NCBI GenBank assembly: GCA_028751075.1
Contig: JAQZDA010000014.1
Coordinates: forward strand, 1 to 50,296
Reading direction: 5' to 3'
DNA from: Euryarchaeota archaeon Ods02
GTDB lineage: Archaea > Halobacteriota > Halobacteria > Halobacteriales > Halorutilaceae
DNA: 50,296 nucleotides
Position numbers and translations under genes: made by a program. The notes under the pieces were generated by a model. That model ran no database searches and was not told the DNA's origin. It was given only the letters and a program-made list of their open reading frames with translations. Shown one piece after another: positions 7,395 through 15,561 of this stretch; the first letter of the stretch is position 1, and each line of letters starts with the position of its first letter.

Positions 7395-7823
7395 ATGCAC
7401 CAGAGACACCAGAACCGAGAAAAGGATGTAGAGGCGGTATCCCCCGTCATCGGCGTCATCCTGATGGTCGCCATCACCGTTATCCTCGCCGCAGTCGTCG
7501 GGAACTTCGTCCTCGGCGTAGGGGACAGCGTTGGACAGAACGCACAGGCTGGAGTTAGCTTCGGCTACGACGGGGCGAACGTAACGGTCACGGTCGTAGA
7601 CCCCGGCAACGTCGACGCCATCCGTTTGACCGGATGGAGCGTCGCCCCCGCCGGTGACGGCGTCTGGCAGGAGGTCGACGGCGACCTTAGGCTCGACGGC
7701 GACACCGTCCGCGCCGGAGCACGGTACAGCTTCGAAGCAGCCGCGAACTCCGGCTCCAGGCTGTCGATAGTCGGAGAGAGCGGAGCCGACGAGAACGTAC
7801 TAACCACGTACGTAGTACCCTGA
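7395..7823 (+). CDS. Type IV pilin, array member 8
   Basis: A 142-residue pilin precursor: leader [20 protein letters not shown] core helix with small changes ([20 protein letters not shown]), [26 protein letters not shown], and C-terminal [16 protein letters not shown] 7395 has GGAG 10 bp upstream. It is the most changed of the seven members that keep AVSPVIG. The last five codons including TGA form the first unit of a fourfold 15-bp tandem repeat that continues past the stop. Confidence 0.88.
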   Translation: MHQRHQNREKDVEAVSPVIGVILMVAITVILAAVVGNFVLGVGDSVGQNAQAGVSFGYDGANVTVTVVDPGNVDAIRLTGWSVAPAGDGVWQEVDGDLRLDGDTVRAGARYSFEAAANSGSRLSIVGESGADENVLTTYVVP

Positions 7824-7868
7824 TACGTAGTACCCTGATACGTAGTACCCTGATACGTAGTACCCTGA
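7809..7868 (+). repeat. Four tandem copies of a 15-bp unit containing the pilin 8 stop codon
   Basis: TACGTAGTACCCTGA is present four times without change: 7809-7823, 7824-7838, 7839-7853 and 7854-7868. The unit is five codons, reading Y-V-V-P-stop, so the terminal codons and stop of pilin 8 have been duplicated in frame three extra times. Exact identity points to recent slippage. Readthrough or loss of each stop would lengthen the pilin tail by five residues. Confidence 0.95.
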
Positions 7869-8029
7869 ACCTCCATCGAAGCAAACACCATCGAAGCAGG
7901 GGGTCCGTCCAGCCATCGGGGGAACCGGAAAACCGGAACCACCACTGTTTCACCTAAGACCCCCGAGCACTAACGGCTAAGTGAAGAAGCCGCGAGGAGA
8001 AAGCAACCGGCTTCACGGAGGAACCAAAC

Positions 8030-8155
8030 ATGGCATGCGAGACCTGTCAGAACTGTGGCACCGGCACCTGTAGACCCGCGGTCACCCAACAGGGAGTGAT
8101 GTGCAGGCGGTGCGCCGGCCGACGCTCCCCGGGACAAGGTGGACTACACGGCTGA
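8030..8155 (+). CDS. 41-residue zinc-finger-like micro-protein
   Basis: A short ORF with GGAGG at 8017-8021, 8 bp before ATG 8030. It encodes MACETCQNCGTGTC, then CRRC and a basic tail. The six cysteines in CxxC-type spacing (C3, C6, C9, C14, C25, C28) could bind one zinc. Haloarchaea are known to encode many proteins of this size with paired CxxC motifs, some affecting motility, adhesion or stress responses; this one lacks the usual CPxCG form. It lies directly after the pilin array on the same strand. The strong Shine-Dalgarno sequence and cysteine pattern are the evidence that it is real. Confidence 0.65.
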   Translation: MACETCQNCGTGTCRPAVTQQGVMCRRCAGRRSPGQGGLHG

Positions 8156-8374
8156 CGGAAGCCACGGGGTTCGTGGGGACGAACCAGAAAACGTACACCA
8201 GGCCGCCGGAAGGCGGAGACAGCTGATTCTACCGGACGACTCACTCCAGCAGCTACGGTAACAGCAGACACCGACGTGAATCCGCTTTCAGCGTAACCAC
8301 CGGTTACCGTACCTTGAGACCGGAGCCAAAGGTGTTTCACAGGGCAACCCGAACAAGAGGTCAGAGAGTAAACC
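8156..8374 (+). promoter_or_regulatory. Structured leader or control region before the cobalamin-binding-like gene
   Basis: No gene was seen. It contains a CCGCC-GGAA-GGCGG hairpin with a GNRA-type loop (8203-8216) and the inverted repeat GTAACC-ACC-GGTTAC (8293-8307). A cobalamin riboswitch was considered because of the downstream gene, but the usual conserved boxes are not recognisable. Confidence 0.35.
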
Positions 8375-9286
8375 TTGAACGCCGTCTCCCTGCTTCCCAG
8401 CGCCACCGAGATGCTCTACCTCGTCGGCGTCGAACCCGTCGGAGTCAGCCACGAATGCGACTATCCCCCAAAGGCGAGGGAGAAGCCCGCCGTCACGGAG
8501 TCCGCGGTGTCGGAGACCGCCTCAACGGAGCAGGTGAACAGAGAAGTAGAGGAAGCGGAGGCCGACGACGGCGTCTACACCGTCGACGTCGACCTCCTGA
8601 ACTCCCTCAACCCCGACGTCGTCGTCACGCAGGACGTCTGCAGCGTCTGCGCCATCGACACCGGTGAGGTCGAACGCGCCGTAGAAGCGGTATCCGCGGA
8701 CCCGGAGATCGTCAACCTCCACAGCCACGGCTTCGAAGGCGTGCTCGACGATATCGAGACCGTCGGGGAAGCAGTGGACGCCGGAGAACAAGCGGAGGAA
8801 GCCGTCCAAGGGCTACGTGAACGAGTCGATGCAGTCGAGAGTGAGGTCGAAGACAACGTCGACCACCGCCCTCGGACGACCCTGATAGAGTGGATGGAGC
8901 CACCGATGACCGCCGGCCACTGGACGCCGGAGCTCGTGGCTAAAGCAGGAGCGAGCTACGTGCTCGGAGAACCCGAGGCCTCCAGCGAGGTCAGAGAGTG
9001 GAGGGAGGTTGTCGACGCAGAGCCTGAGAAGCTAGTTATAGCGCCGTGTGGCTTCCAGCCGCGTAGGACGACGCAGGAGCTACATCTGCTGACGGAGCGC
9101 TCAGGCTGGCGCGACCTGCCTGCGGTGCAGCGCGACGAGGTCTACGTCGTCGACGGCCACCACCTCGTCAACCGACCTGGACCCCGCCTCGTCGACACCC
9201 TCGAACGGTTCGGCGAGATACTCCACCCCGACGTCTTCGGCGCACCCACGTCGCCACTGGTGCAGAAGCCGATGCGGATACGCTGA
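8375..9286 (+). CDS. BtuF-like cobalamin/siderophore-binding family protein without signal peptide
   Basis: A 303-residue class III periplasmic-binding-protein fold. The start NAVSLLPSATEMLYLVG, the HECDYPPKA segment, NPDVVVTQDVCSVCA and the PRTTLIEWMEPPMTAGHW centre are typical of archaeal cobalamin-binding-protein annotations. There is no Tat or Sec signal and no lipobox, so it is probably cytoplasmic and may not serve an importer. Start is TTG 8375; no better codon lies upstream. No BtuC or BtuD gene is adjacent. The true ligand is not shown by sequence. Confidence 0.7.
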   Translation: MNAVSLLPSATEMLYLVGVEPVGVSHECDYPPKAREKPAVTESAVSETASTEQVNREVEEAEADDGVYTVDVDLLNSLNPDVVVTQDVCSVCAIDTGEVERAVEAVSADPEIVNLHSHGFEGVLDDIETVGEAVDAGEQAEEAVQGLRERVDAVESEVEDNVDHRPRTTLIEWMEPPMTAGHWTPELVAKAGASYVLGEPEASSEVREWREVVDAEPEKLVIAPCGFQPRRTTQELHLLTERSGWRDLPAVQRDEVYVVDGHHLVNRPGPRLVDTLERFGEILHPDVFGAPTSPLVQKPMRIR

Positions 9287-9385
9287 AACCTGAGGCGCTT
9301 CATCTGCGGGCGATACGGCTTCCGTCGAGCCTCCTCCCCGGACGGTTGAGAAACGTTATAGTGACCGTGGGTTCAACCTCCGTCG

Positions 9386-10507
9386 ATGGAAGCCGTCGAG
9401 GACCCGCGGCTGCAGGAGGTCGCAAGGAAGGTCGAATCCGGTGAACGACTCGACTTCAGCGACGGCGTCGCCGTCTACGAAACCGACGACCTCCTGGGCG
9501 TCGGCCGAGTCGCCGACCTACAGCGCCGGAAGCTAGCCGGCGACGAGGTCTACTTCAGCGTCAACAGAAAGCTCTACCACACCAACGTCTGCGCCCTCGA
9601 CTGCAGCTTCTGCGCGTTCTACAGCAAACCAGGCGACACCGACGCCTTCGAACACACCCCGGTGGAGATAGGGGAGAAAGCCGCGGAGTACAGCGACGTC
9701 ATCAGCAGCGTACATATCGTCGGTGGCCAACACCCCGCCTGGCGCATCGAGTACTTCGAGGACCTGTTCACAGAGATCTCGGAGCGCGCGCCCGACCTCC
9801 ACGTGAAGGCGTTGACGGCGAGCGAGATCAGCTGGATAGCGAAGGTCAGCGACGTATCCGTCGAAGAGACCCTTCGACGCCTCAGAGACAGCGGCCTCGA
9901 CAGCCTTCCAGGTGGTGGAGCGGAGATATTCCACCCTGAGGTACGAGAGAAGATATGTCCGGAGAAGGAGGACGCCGAAGGCTGGCTCGACGTCCACCGC
10001 ACCGCACACAGGCTAGGCGTCGAGTCCAACGCGACGATGCTGTACGGCCACATCGAAGATGTCGAACACCGCGTCGACCACCTCCTGCGGCTCCGCAGCC
10101 TGCAGGACGACTCCGGTGGATTCAGCTGCTTCGTACCCCTGAGCTACCAGATGGAGAACAACGAGCTCGGCGAAGCCGTGGAGCACGGAGCCACCGGCCG
10201 CCTCGACCTCAAGACCATCGCCTGCGCCCGACTCCTCCTCGACAACTTCAGGGGTGTACGCGCCTACCGCATGGTCGTCGGTGAGAAGCTCTGTCAGGTG
10301 GGGCTCGACTACGGCGCCAACGACGTCGGCGGAACTCTGATGGAGGAACGCATCCAGAGCGACGCCGGCAGCAATGTAGACCAGGACGTCGGCCGCGACG
10401 AGATGCTGCATCTCATACGGGATGCCGGCCGCGTCCCCGTGGAACGCGACGAGATGTACGATGTAGTCGAAAGGTTCGACTCTGAAGCCCGCGCCGCCGG
10501 CGACTAA
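9386..10507 (+). CDS. mqnE: Aminodeoxyfutalosine synthase, radical SAM
   Basis: A 373-residue radical SAM enzyme of the futalosine route to menaquinone. MqnE joins 3-[(1-carboxyvinyl)oxy]benzoate to S-adenosylmethionine to give aminodeoxyfutalosine. The iron-sulfur motif CxxxCxxC is C69, C73, C76 (TNVCALDCSFCAFYS). HIVGGQHP, SGLDSLPGGGAEIF and NATMLYGHIE are characteristic of MqnE rather than MqnC, CofG or CofH. A TATA-like GTTATAG lies about 29 bp before ATG 9386, so the mRNA is probably leaderless. No other mqn gene is in the window. The next gene is a geranylgeranyl-reductase-family flavoprotein that may act on the same quinone. Confidence 0.85.
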   Translation: MEAVEDPRLQEVARKVESGERLDFSDGVAVYETDDLLGVGRVADLQRRKLAGDEVYFSVNRKLYHTNVCALDCSFCAFYSKPGDTDAFEHTPVEIGEKAAEYSDVISSVHIVGGQHPAWRIEYFEDLFTEISERAPDLHVKALTASEISWIAKVSDVSVEETLRRLRDSGLDSLPGGGAEIFHPEVREKICPEKEDAEGWLDVHRTAHRLGVESNATMLYGHIEDVEHRVDHLLRLRSLQDDSGGFSCFVPLSYQMENNELGEAVEHGATGRLDLKTIACARLLLDNFRGVRAYRMVVGEKLCQVGLDYGANDVGGTLMEERIQSDAGSNVDQDVGRDEMLHLIRDAGRVPVERDEMYDVVERFDSEARAAGD

Positions 10508-10646
10508 CTACGGGGCCGGAGACTGACGTTGCTGCGATGGCTGCTTCGAGCGACTTCACCGACGCCAGAGCCTCATTCGTCGTACGACGAAAGACCCTGT
10601 GTCTTTCGACGACAAGGTTAAGGAAGCCTCAGTCGACAGCCAGTGC

Positions 10647-11966
10647 ATGGAGGAGTACGACGTCGCAGTCGTTGGAGGCGGCCCCGCCGGCTGCCGTGCA
10701 GCCGAGGAAGCCGCGGCAGAGAAGTCCACCGTCGTCTTCGAAAGCGGCGTAAACCGTGAAGACCGTGACGCAGCTGGCGCGGACTCCACCGACGCTGCGG
10801 GGTTGCTCGACTACTGGCTGGAGCTCATGGAGATAGGGCCGGAGGAGTTCGACGATATACCGGTGCTGCAGGAGATAGAATCCGCGAGGTTCCGCTCCCC
10901 CGAAGCAAGCGTCGAGATAACGGAGACAGGCGTCGACAGCTGGTACCAGGGCTTCGGGGTGACGTTCGACCGCGTAGCGTTCGACGACCTCCTCAGGGAA
11001 CGCGCTATCGACGCCGGCGCAGAGTACAGACTCGCCTCCGTCCGCGGCACCCGCGTGGAGGATGGAAGACACGTCGTGGAATCCGCGGACGGCGACGTCG
11101 CCGCCGACTACCTCGTACTCGCCGACGGCCCCCAACGCCGCGTCACCCTGCCGACGCTCCAGCGATACACCAGCGACAGCCGTCTCCACGAACACCTCGG
11201 CCCGGGGAACGCCAACCATATCGCGTACCAGGAGCACCGTCGTTTCCCGCAGGAGCTGTTCCCGGAGAACTCGTTGGAGTTCTGGTGGGGTTACATCCCC
11301 GGCGACACCGCTTACCCCTGGGTGTTCCCCAACGACGCCGAGGTCGCACGCGTCGGTCTCACGATGCCCAGCGACCTCGACCTATCGGGTTACGACGCAG
11401 CGGAATACCCCCTCCTGACGGAGGACGACGACACCGTGCCACCTGGACGCGTCTACCTCGAACGCCTGCTCGAACAGCTGTATCCAGAGTACAGCGTCGA
11501 CGACTTCCCCCTGGTGGAGGACCGCGGGAAACAGGGAGGCGTCGAAAGCTACCCTATCTCGTCTACGCGGCCGATAGAGAGCCCCGTCGACGCCGACGTA
11601 GCGGTCGTCGGCGGCGCGATGGCTGCGACGTCGGCTTTCCACGAAGGCGGCTACCATCTCGCGTACGCCACCGGGGAGATAGCCGGAAGATGCATCGCAG
11701 AAGACAGGTTGGAGGAGTACAACGAAGAGTGGCGGAACCGGCTCGGTAGAGAGATGAAACGCAACGTAGCTCTCGCCAGACTCGTCGAAGGATACAGTCC
11801 GCGGGACTACGACCGCTTGTTCCAGGTTGCAGAAGACACCTTACACGGTGGGTGGCTGACGAAGCTGAAAGCCCTGCCTTCCGTGATGAGTCTGCGATAT
11901 AGGTACGGCGGCTTCACCGACGGCTACCTCGCCTTCACTGAGGACGACTACAGCTATCAACTCTGA
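10647..11966 (+). CDS. Geranylgeranyl-reductase-family FAD oxidoreductase
   Basis: A 439-residue flavoprotein: an N-terminal FAD-binding motif (YDVAVVGGGPAGCRAAEEAA), a middle substrate domain (FGVTFDRVAFDDLLRERA, LVLADGPQRRV) and a second FAD contact (VAVVGGAMAATSAFHEGGYH). The family saturates isoprenoid double bonds in archaeal lipids or quinones. Position directly after mqnE makes a menaquinone side-chain reductase an attractive guess. The open frame begins at GTG 10599, but ATG 10647 is preferred because a weak TATA-like GGTTAAGG lies about 28 bp upstream and the FAD motif starts close after it. Its stop overlaps the end of the convergent MFS gene by 10 bp. Confidence 0.7.
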   Translation: MEEYDVAVVGGGPAGCRAAEEAAAEKSTVVFESGVNREDRDAAGADSTDAAGLLDYWLELMEIGPEEFDDIPVLQEIESARFRSPEASVEITETGVDSWYQGFGVTFDRVAFDDLLRERAIDAGAEYRLASVRGTRVEDGRHVVESADGDVAADYLVLADGPQRRVTLPTLQRYTSDSRLHEHLGPGNANHIAYQEHRRFPQELFPENSLEFWWGYIPGDTAYPWVFPNDAEVARVGLTMPSDLDLSGYDAAEYPLLTEDDDTVPPGRVYLERLLEQLYPEYSVDDFPLVEDRGKQGGVESYPISSTRPIESPVDADVAVVGGAMAATSAFHEGGYHLAYATGEIAGRCIAEDRLEEYNEEWRNRLGREMKRNVALARLVEGYSPRDYDRLFQVAEDTLHGGWLTKLKALPSVMSLRYRYGGFTDGYLAFTEDDYSYQL

Positions 11967-13261
11967 ACCTCCTGACTTTGACGTCTCTCGGGTTCGAATC
12001 CTTCTCCGTACACGAGGAAGTACGTGACTCCGACGACGCCGATAAAGGTGGCTAGCGTGAACGCGGCTTCCGGATTGACGCTGTAGACCACTCCTCCTGC
12101 GACGGCGCTCGGAACAACCAGGGTGTTCCTGACGAGGTAGTAGCTTCCGGTGACGCGGCCGCCGGCTTTCTCCTCCGCAGGCCCGACGATGAGGGCTTTA
12201 TGCGCAGGCAGTCCGGCGAACCGGAGGCCGCTGAACGCGAACAACGCTATGTAGACGGCGGCGGACGCCGGCGCGTAGATCAAGATTACGGGGAAGACGG
12301 CGTAGACGGCGAACCCCAGCGCTACTATGGGTTTCAGGCCGACGCGGTCTGCGACGTATGCGGAGGGAAACATCACCAGCAGGGCCACCAGCATCTCGAC
12401 GCCGAGCAAGACGCCGAAGAAAGCGTCGGGGGAGAGGTAGCCGACGACGGGTAGGGATGCGTCGACCATCCGTAGCTCGGTGACGACGATGACGAAGAAG
12501 ACGTAGACCGCGCCGTTCGCGAACCGGACGACTGTGTCCGCCACCAGAAGCGGCTTCAGCTCCTCCGGCATGTTCCGGAGGTCGTCCACCACCTGACCTA
12601 CGCCCTCGAACTCCTTCCCCCGGCTGTCTTCCCCGCGGTAGAGGAGATGCTGGCTGAGGGTTCCGAAGAACGCGAACGCGACGGCGACAGCTAATATCAG
12701 GGTGAACGCGGCTACGAAGTCGACGTAGACGGCGAACGCCGCCGCCGCGAGAAGGGGGCCGACGAGGAACGCGGTGCGGCGGAAGGTCTCCGTGGTCGCG
12801 AAACCCGCGGCGAGATGCTGCTTCGACGCCGCTTGCTTGACGACGGCGAACGACGCACCTAATCCGAGGCTCTTCCAAGCCTGCGCCAGCAGCAGTCCGA
12901 TGAACACCCAGATCCACGCGGGAACCTCGACGACGTACACAGTGACGTCGCCTATCCGGGGTGCGAGCAGCCAGACGACGAAGCCTAAGGTGGAGAGCAA
13001 GCCGAACAACGTGAGTGCGCGCCGGCTTCCGACTCGGTCGCTGAACGCGCCGCCGGGGTAGGGGTACAATGCGGAGATGAGGTTGCCGAAGGTTCCGTAG
13101 ACGCCTATGGCGACGGCGCCGGCTCCTAGGACGCTCATGTATCGCGGCATGTAACGGGATGTCATCTGGAACGCGAGGCTGAAGCAGAACATCGCCGCCG
13201 ACAGGACGAGGACGTCGCGTCGAGACACGGCTTCACGCGCCGACACAGCACCATCCGTCAT
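11957..13261 (-). CDS. Major facilitator superfamily transporter
   Basis: A 434-residue membrane protein with about 12 hydrophobic helices. After a short charged N-terminus come FCFSLAFQMTSRYMPRYM, the loop motif GGAFSDRVGSRRAL between helices 2 and 3 (MFS motif A), and a second-half equivalent AYVADRVGLKPIVALG. The substrate cannot be read from sequence; efflux of a small molecule is a common role. It is transcribed away from purD, with a shared promoter region of under 50 bp, and ends inside the last codons of the convergent flavoprotein gene. Confidence 0.8.
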   Translation of the reverse strand: MTDGAVSAREAVSRRDVLVLSAAMFCFSLAFQMTSRYMPRYMSVLGAGAVAIGVYGTFGNLISALYPYPGGAFSDRVGSRRALTLFGLLSTLGFVVWLLAPRIGDVTVYVVEVPAWIWVFIGLLLAQAWKSLGLGASFAVVKQAASKQHLAAGFATTETFRRTAFLVGPLLAAAAFAVYVDFVAAFTLILAVAVAFAFFGTLSQHLLYRGEDSRGKEFEGVGQVVDDLRNMPEELKPLLVADTVVRFANGAVYVFFVIVVTELRMVDASLPVVGYLSPDAFFGVLLGVEMLVALLVMFPSAYVADRVGLKPIVALGFAVYAVFPVILIYAPASAAVYIALFAFSGLRFAGLPAHKALIVGPAEEKAGGRVTGSYYLVRNTLVVPSAVAGGVVYSVNPEAAFTLATFIGVVGVTYFLVYGEGFEPERRQSQEVQS

Positions 13262-13310
13262 ACCACGTGATAGGGGAAACTTTACCTAAGTGTTTACCGA
13301 CGCTTTGGGT

Positions 13311-14585
13311 ATGAAAGCGCTCGTCGTAGGTTCTGGAGGGAGGGAGCACGCGATAACGCGGGCTCTCGCGGAAGACAGCAAGGTGTACGCCGCGGTCGAC
13401 AACCGCAACCCCGGCATCGTCGAGCTGGCGGAGGACGTCCGAGAGGTCGACACGAACTCTCCGGACGAGGTAGTGGAGTACGCCGTCGACGTAGAGGCAG
13501 ACGTCGCCGTGGTTGGGCCTGAGGCGCCGCTAGCGGCAGGCGTCGTCGACGCCCTCGAAGACGCCGGAGTCTACGGCTTCGGCCCCAGGCAGGCGGACGC
13601 ACGCATCGAGACCGACAAGGCCTGGGCCCGGAGGTTCATGCGGGAGAACGACGTCACCGGCACCCCGGAGTTCAGGGTGTTCGACGACAGCGACGCCGCC
13701 GCTGACTACGTAATGGATGTCGAAGGCGACGTCGCCGTGAAACCCCATGGATTGACGGGTGGGAAAGGAGTGCGCGTCACCGGCGACCAGCTGTCGAAGG
13801 AGGAAGCCCAGAGCTACGTCCGCGACAGCGAATGGAGTGACTGGGTCGTCGAGGAACGCCTCCGCGGCGAGGAGTTCACGCTGCAGGCTTTCGTCGCCGA
13901 CGGTGAAGTACGGGCGATGCCCGCGGTTCAGGATCACAAGCGCGCTTACGAGGGTGACGAGGGACCGAACACCGGCGGCATGGGGTCGTACACCGCCGCC
14001 GGCGCGGTGCTGCCGTTCATGACTCGGGGGGACTACGACGCAGCCCTCGACATCGTGGAGGAGGTCGTCGAACATCTGCCGGAGTACCGCGGCGTACTCT
14101 ACGGCCAGTTCATGTTGACCGCGGACGGCCCCATGGTGGTGGAGTTCAACGCCAGGTTCGGCGACCCCGAAGCCATGAACGTCCTCCCGATAATGGAGAC
14201 GTCTTTCTCGGACGTCGTCCAGGGCGCGCGCGACGGAGAGCTTCCTGAGGTCGAGTTCAGCGACACCGCCACAGTGTGCAAGTACGCGGTGCCGGAGGGT
14301 TATCCCACGGAGCCCGAATCGGGTGCGGAGATAACGCTGTCGCCGGAGGAAGCAGGTGACGCCCTGGTGTACTACGCCTCGGTGGAGGAACGCGACGGCC
14401 GCCTGTACACTACGACGTCGCGCAGCGTCGCCGTCGTCGGCCTTGGGGCGTCCATCGAGGACGCGGAACGCGACGCTGACGACGCGTTGTCGATGCTCGG
14501 CGACGGCTTGAGGGTACGCCACGACATCGGGAAACCCAGCGTCGTCGAACGCCGCGTCAGCCACATGGAACAGGTGAGGCGGTAG
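13311..14585 (+). CDS. purD: Phosphoribosylamine--glycine ligase (GAR synthetase)
   Basis: A 424-residue ATP-grasp enzyme for the second step of purine synthesis, joining phosphoribosylamine and glycine with ATP. MKALVVGSGGREHAI is the standard N-terminus; VVGPEAPLAAG, VKPHGLTGGKGV (ATP-grasp loop), DHKRAYEGDEGPNTGGMGSY and VVEFNARFGDPEAM are all present. The open frame begins at TTG 13290, but ATG 13311 matches the family start and has an A/T box (AAACTTTA) about 30 bp upstream. The stop is 2 bp before the next gene, so the two form an operon. Confidence 0.95.
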   Translation: MKALVVGSGGREHAITRALAEDSKVYAAVDNRNPGIVELAEDVREVDTNSPDEVVEYAVDVEADVAVVGPEAPLAAGVVDALEDAGVYGFGPRQADARIETDKAWARRFMRENDVTGTPEFRVFDDSDAAADYVMDVEGDVAVKPHGLTGGKGVRVTGDQLSKEEAQSYVRDSEWSDWVVEERLRGEEFTLQAFVADGEVRAMPAVQDHKRAYEGDEGPNTGGMGSYTAAGAVLPFMTRGDYDAALDIVEEVVEHLPEYRGVLYGQFMLTADGPMVVEFNARFGDPEAMNVLPIMETSFSDVVQGARDGELPEVEFSDTATVCKYAVPEGYPTEPESGAEITLSPEEAGDALVYYASVEERDGRLYTTTSRSVAVVGLGASIEDAERDADDALSMLGDGLRVRHDIGKPSVVERRVSHMEQVRR

Positions 14586-14587
14586 AG

Positions 14588-15544
14588 TTGGACGCAGTAG
14601 TCTTAGCCGGAGGATACGCGACCAGGCTCTGGCCCATAACCATCGACCGTGCGAAGCCGCTGCTGCCGGTGGCCGGCGGCCGCCTGCTCGACCACGTCCT
14701 GGAGCCTCTCGAGGAGGAACCACGGGTGGAGGACGTCTACGTCTCGACGAACGCTCGTTTCGCCGGCGACTTCCGGAGCTACGTCGAAAGCCGGGGTTTC
14801 GACGCCAGCGTCGTGGTGGAGCCGACGCGGCGTGAGAGCGAGAAGCTCGGGACCGTGGGCGCGCTGGCGGAGCTCGTGGACAGCGAAGGCCTCGACAGAG
14901 ACACCATCGTGCTGGCGGGTGACAACCTGTTCTCCTTCCCTCTCTCCGACCTCCTCGACTTCTACGAGTCGAAGGAAGCTCCGTGTCTCGCGGCGTACGA
15001 CGTCGGCAGCAAGGAGGAGGCGAAGGGATACGGTCTGGTGTCGCTGGACGGCAGCGAGGTCGATGGATTCCAGGAGAAACCCGAGGAACCGGACTCCACC
15101 CTGGTGTCGACGGCGTGCTACGTCTTCCCCGACGAACTCCTGGAGTCCTTCAGCACCTATCTCGCGGACGACAACAACCCCGACGCACCAGGTTACTACC
15201 TCGAGTGGCTCTACCGCCGCGAACCCGTGCACGCCTACGTCTTCGAGGGCGCGTGGTTCGACGTCGGGACGCCGGAGAGCTACCTCGACGCGAACGGCTA
15301 CCTCCTGAATGGGGACTCCTTCGTCGACGATGACGCCGTCGTGGAGTCGTCGGAGATAGGTGAAGGCGTCTACGTCATGGAGGGTGCTGAGGTCGTGGAC
15401 TCCGTGCTCGAGAACGCGATAGTTCTCTCGAATGCCTCCGTCGAAAACTCTCGACTGATGGACTCCGTCGTCTGCGGCGACGCCGAGGTGGAGTCCGTAG
15501 AGCTCGACGGCTCGGTGGTCGGCGACTACAGCCGGATAACCTAG
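14588..15544 (+). CDS. Sugar-1-phosphate nucleotidyltransferase
   Basis: A 318-residue enzyme that makes NDP-sugars from a sugar-1-phosphate and NTP. The N-terminal catalytic domain has the signature LAGGYATRLWPIT with K at DRAKPLLPV, AGDNLFSF as the metal-binding segment, and FQEKPEEP. The last 80 residues (ENAIVLSNASVENSRLMDSV) form hexapeptide-like turns of a short left-handed beta helix. TTG 14588 is the start: it lies 2 bp after purD and opens straight into the signature. The sugar and base are not deducible. A link to purD beyond cotranscription is not obvious; the product may feed protein glycosylation or polysaccharide synthesis. Confidence 0.85.
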   Translation: MDAVVLAGGYATRLWPITIDRAKPLLPVAGGRLLDHVLEPLEEEPRVEDVYVSTNARFAGDFRSYVESRGFDASVVVEPTRRESEKLGTVGALAELVDSEGLDRDTIVLAGDNLFSFPLSDLLDFYESKEAPCLAAYDVGSKEEAKGYGLVSLDGSEVDGFQEKPEEPDSTLVSTACYVFPDELLESFSTYLADDNNPDAPGYYLEWLYRREPVHAYVFEGAWFDVGTPESYLDANGYLLNGDSFVDDDAVVESSEIGEGVYVMEGAEVVDSVLENAIVLSNASVENSRLMDSVVCGDAEVESVELDGSVVGDYSRIT

Positions 15545-15561
15545 AGCTCCCTCTTCAGGGT

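Noticed and set aside
8156-8374. Cobalamin riboswitch
   Set aside because: A GCCACGGGG-like segment and hairpins are present, but the B12-box consensus and usual fold could not be built by eye.
11991-12001. GGTTCGAATCC, like a tRNA T-loop
   Set aside because: It lies inside the MFS coding region on the other strand, and no acceptor, D or anticodon stems can be built around it.
13530-14723. Long antisense frame opposite purD
   Set aside because: Same reason: its length follows from codon bias of purD, and the composition (Arg, His, Val-rich) is unlike real proteins here.
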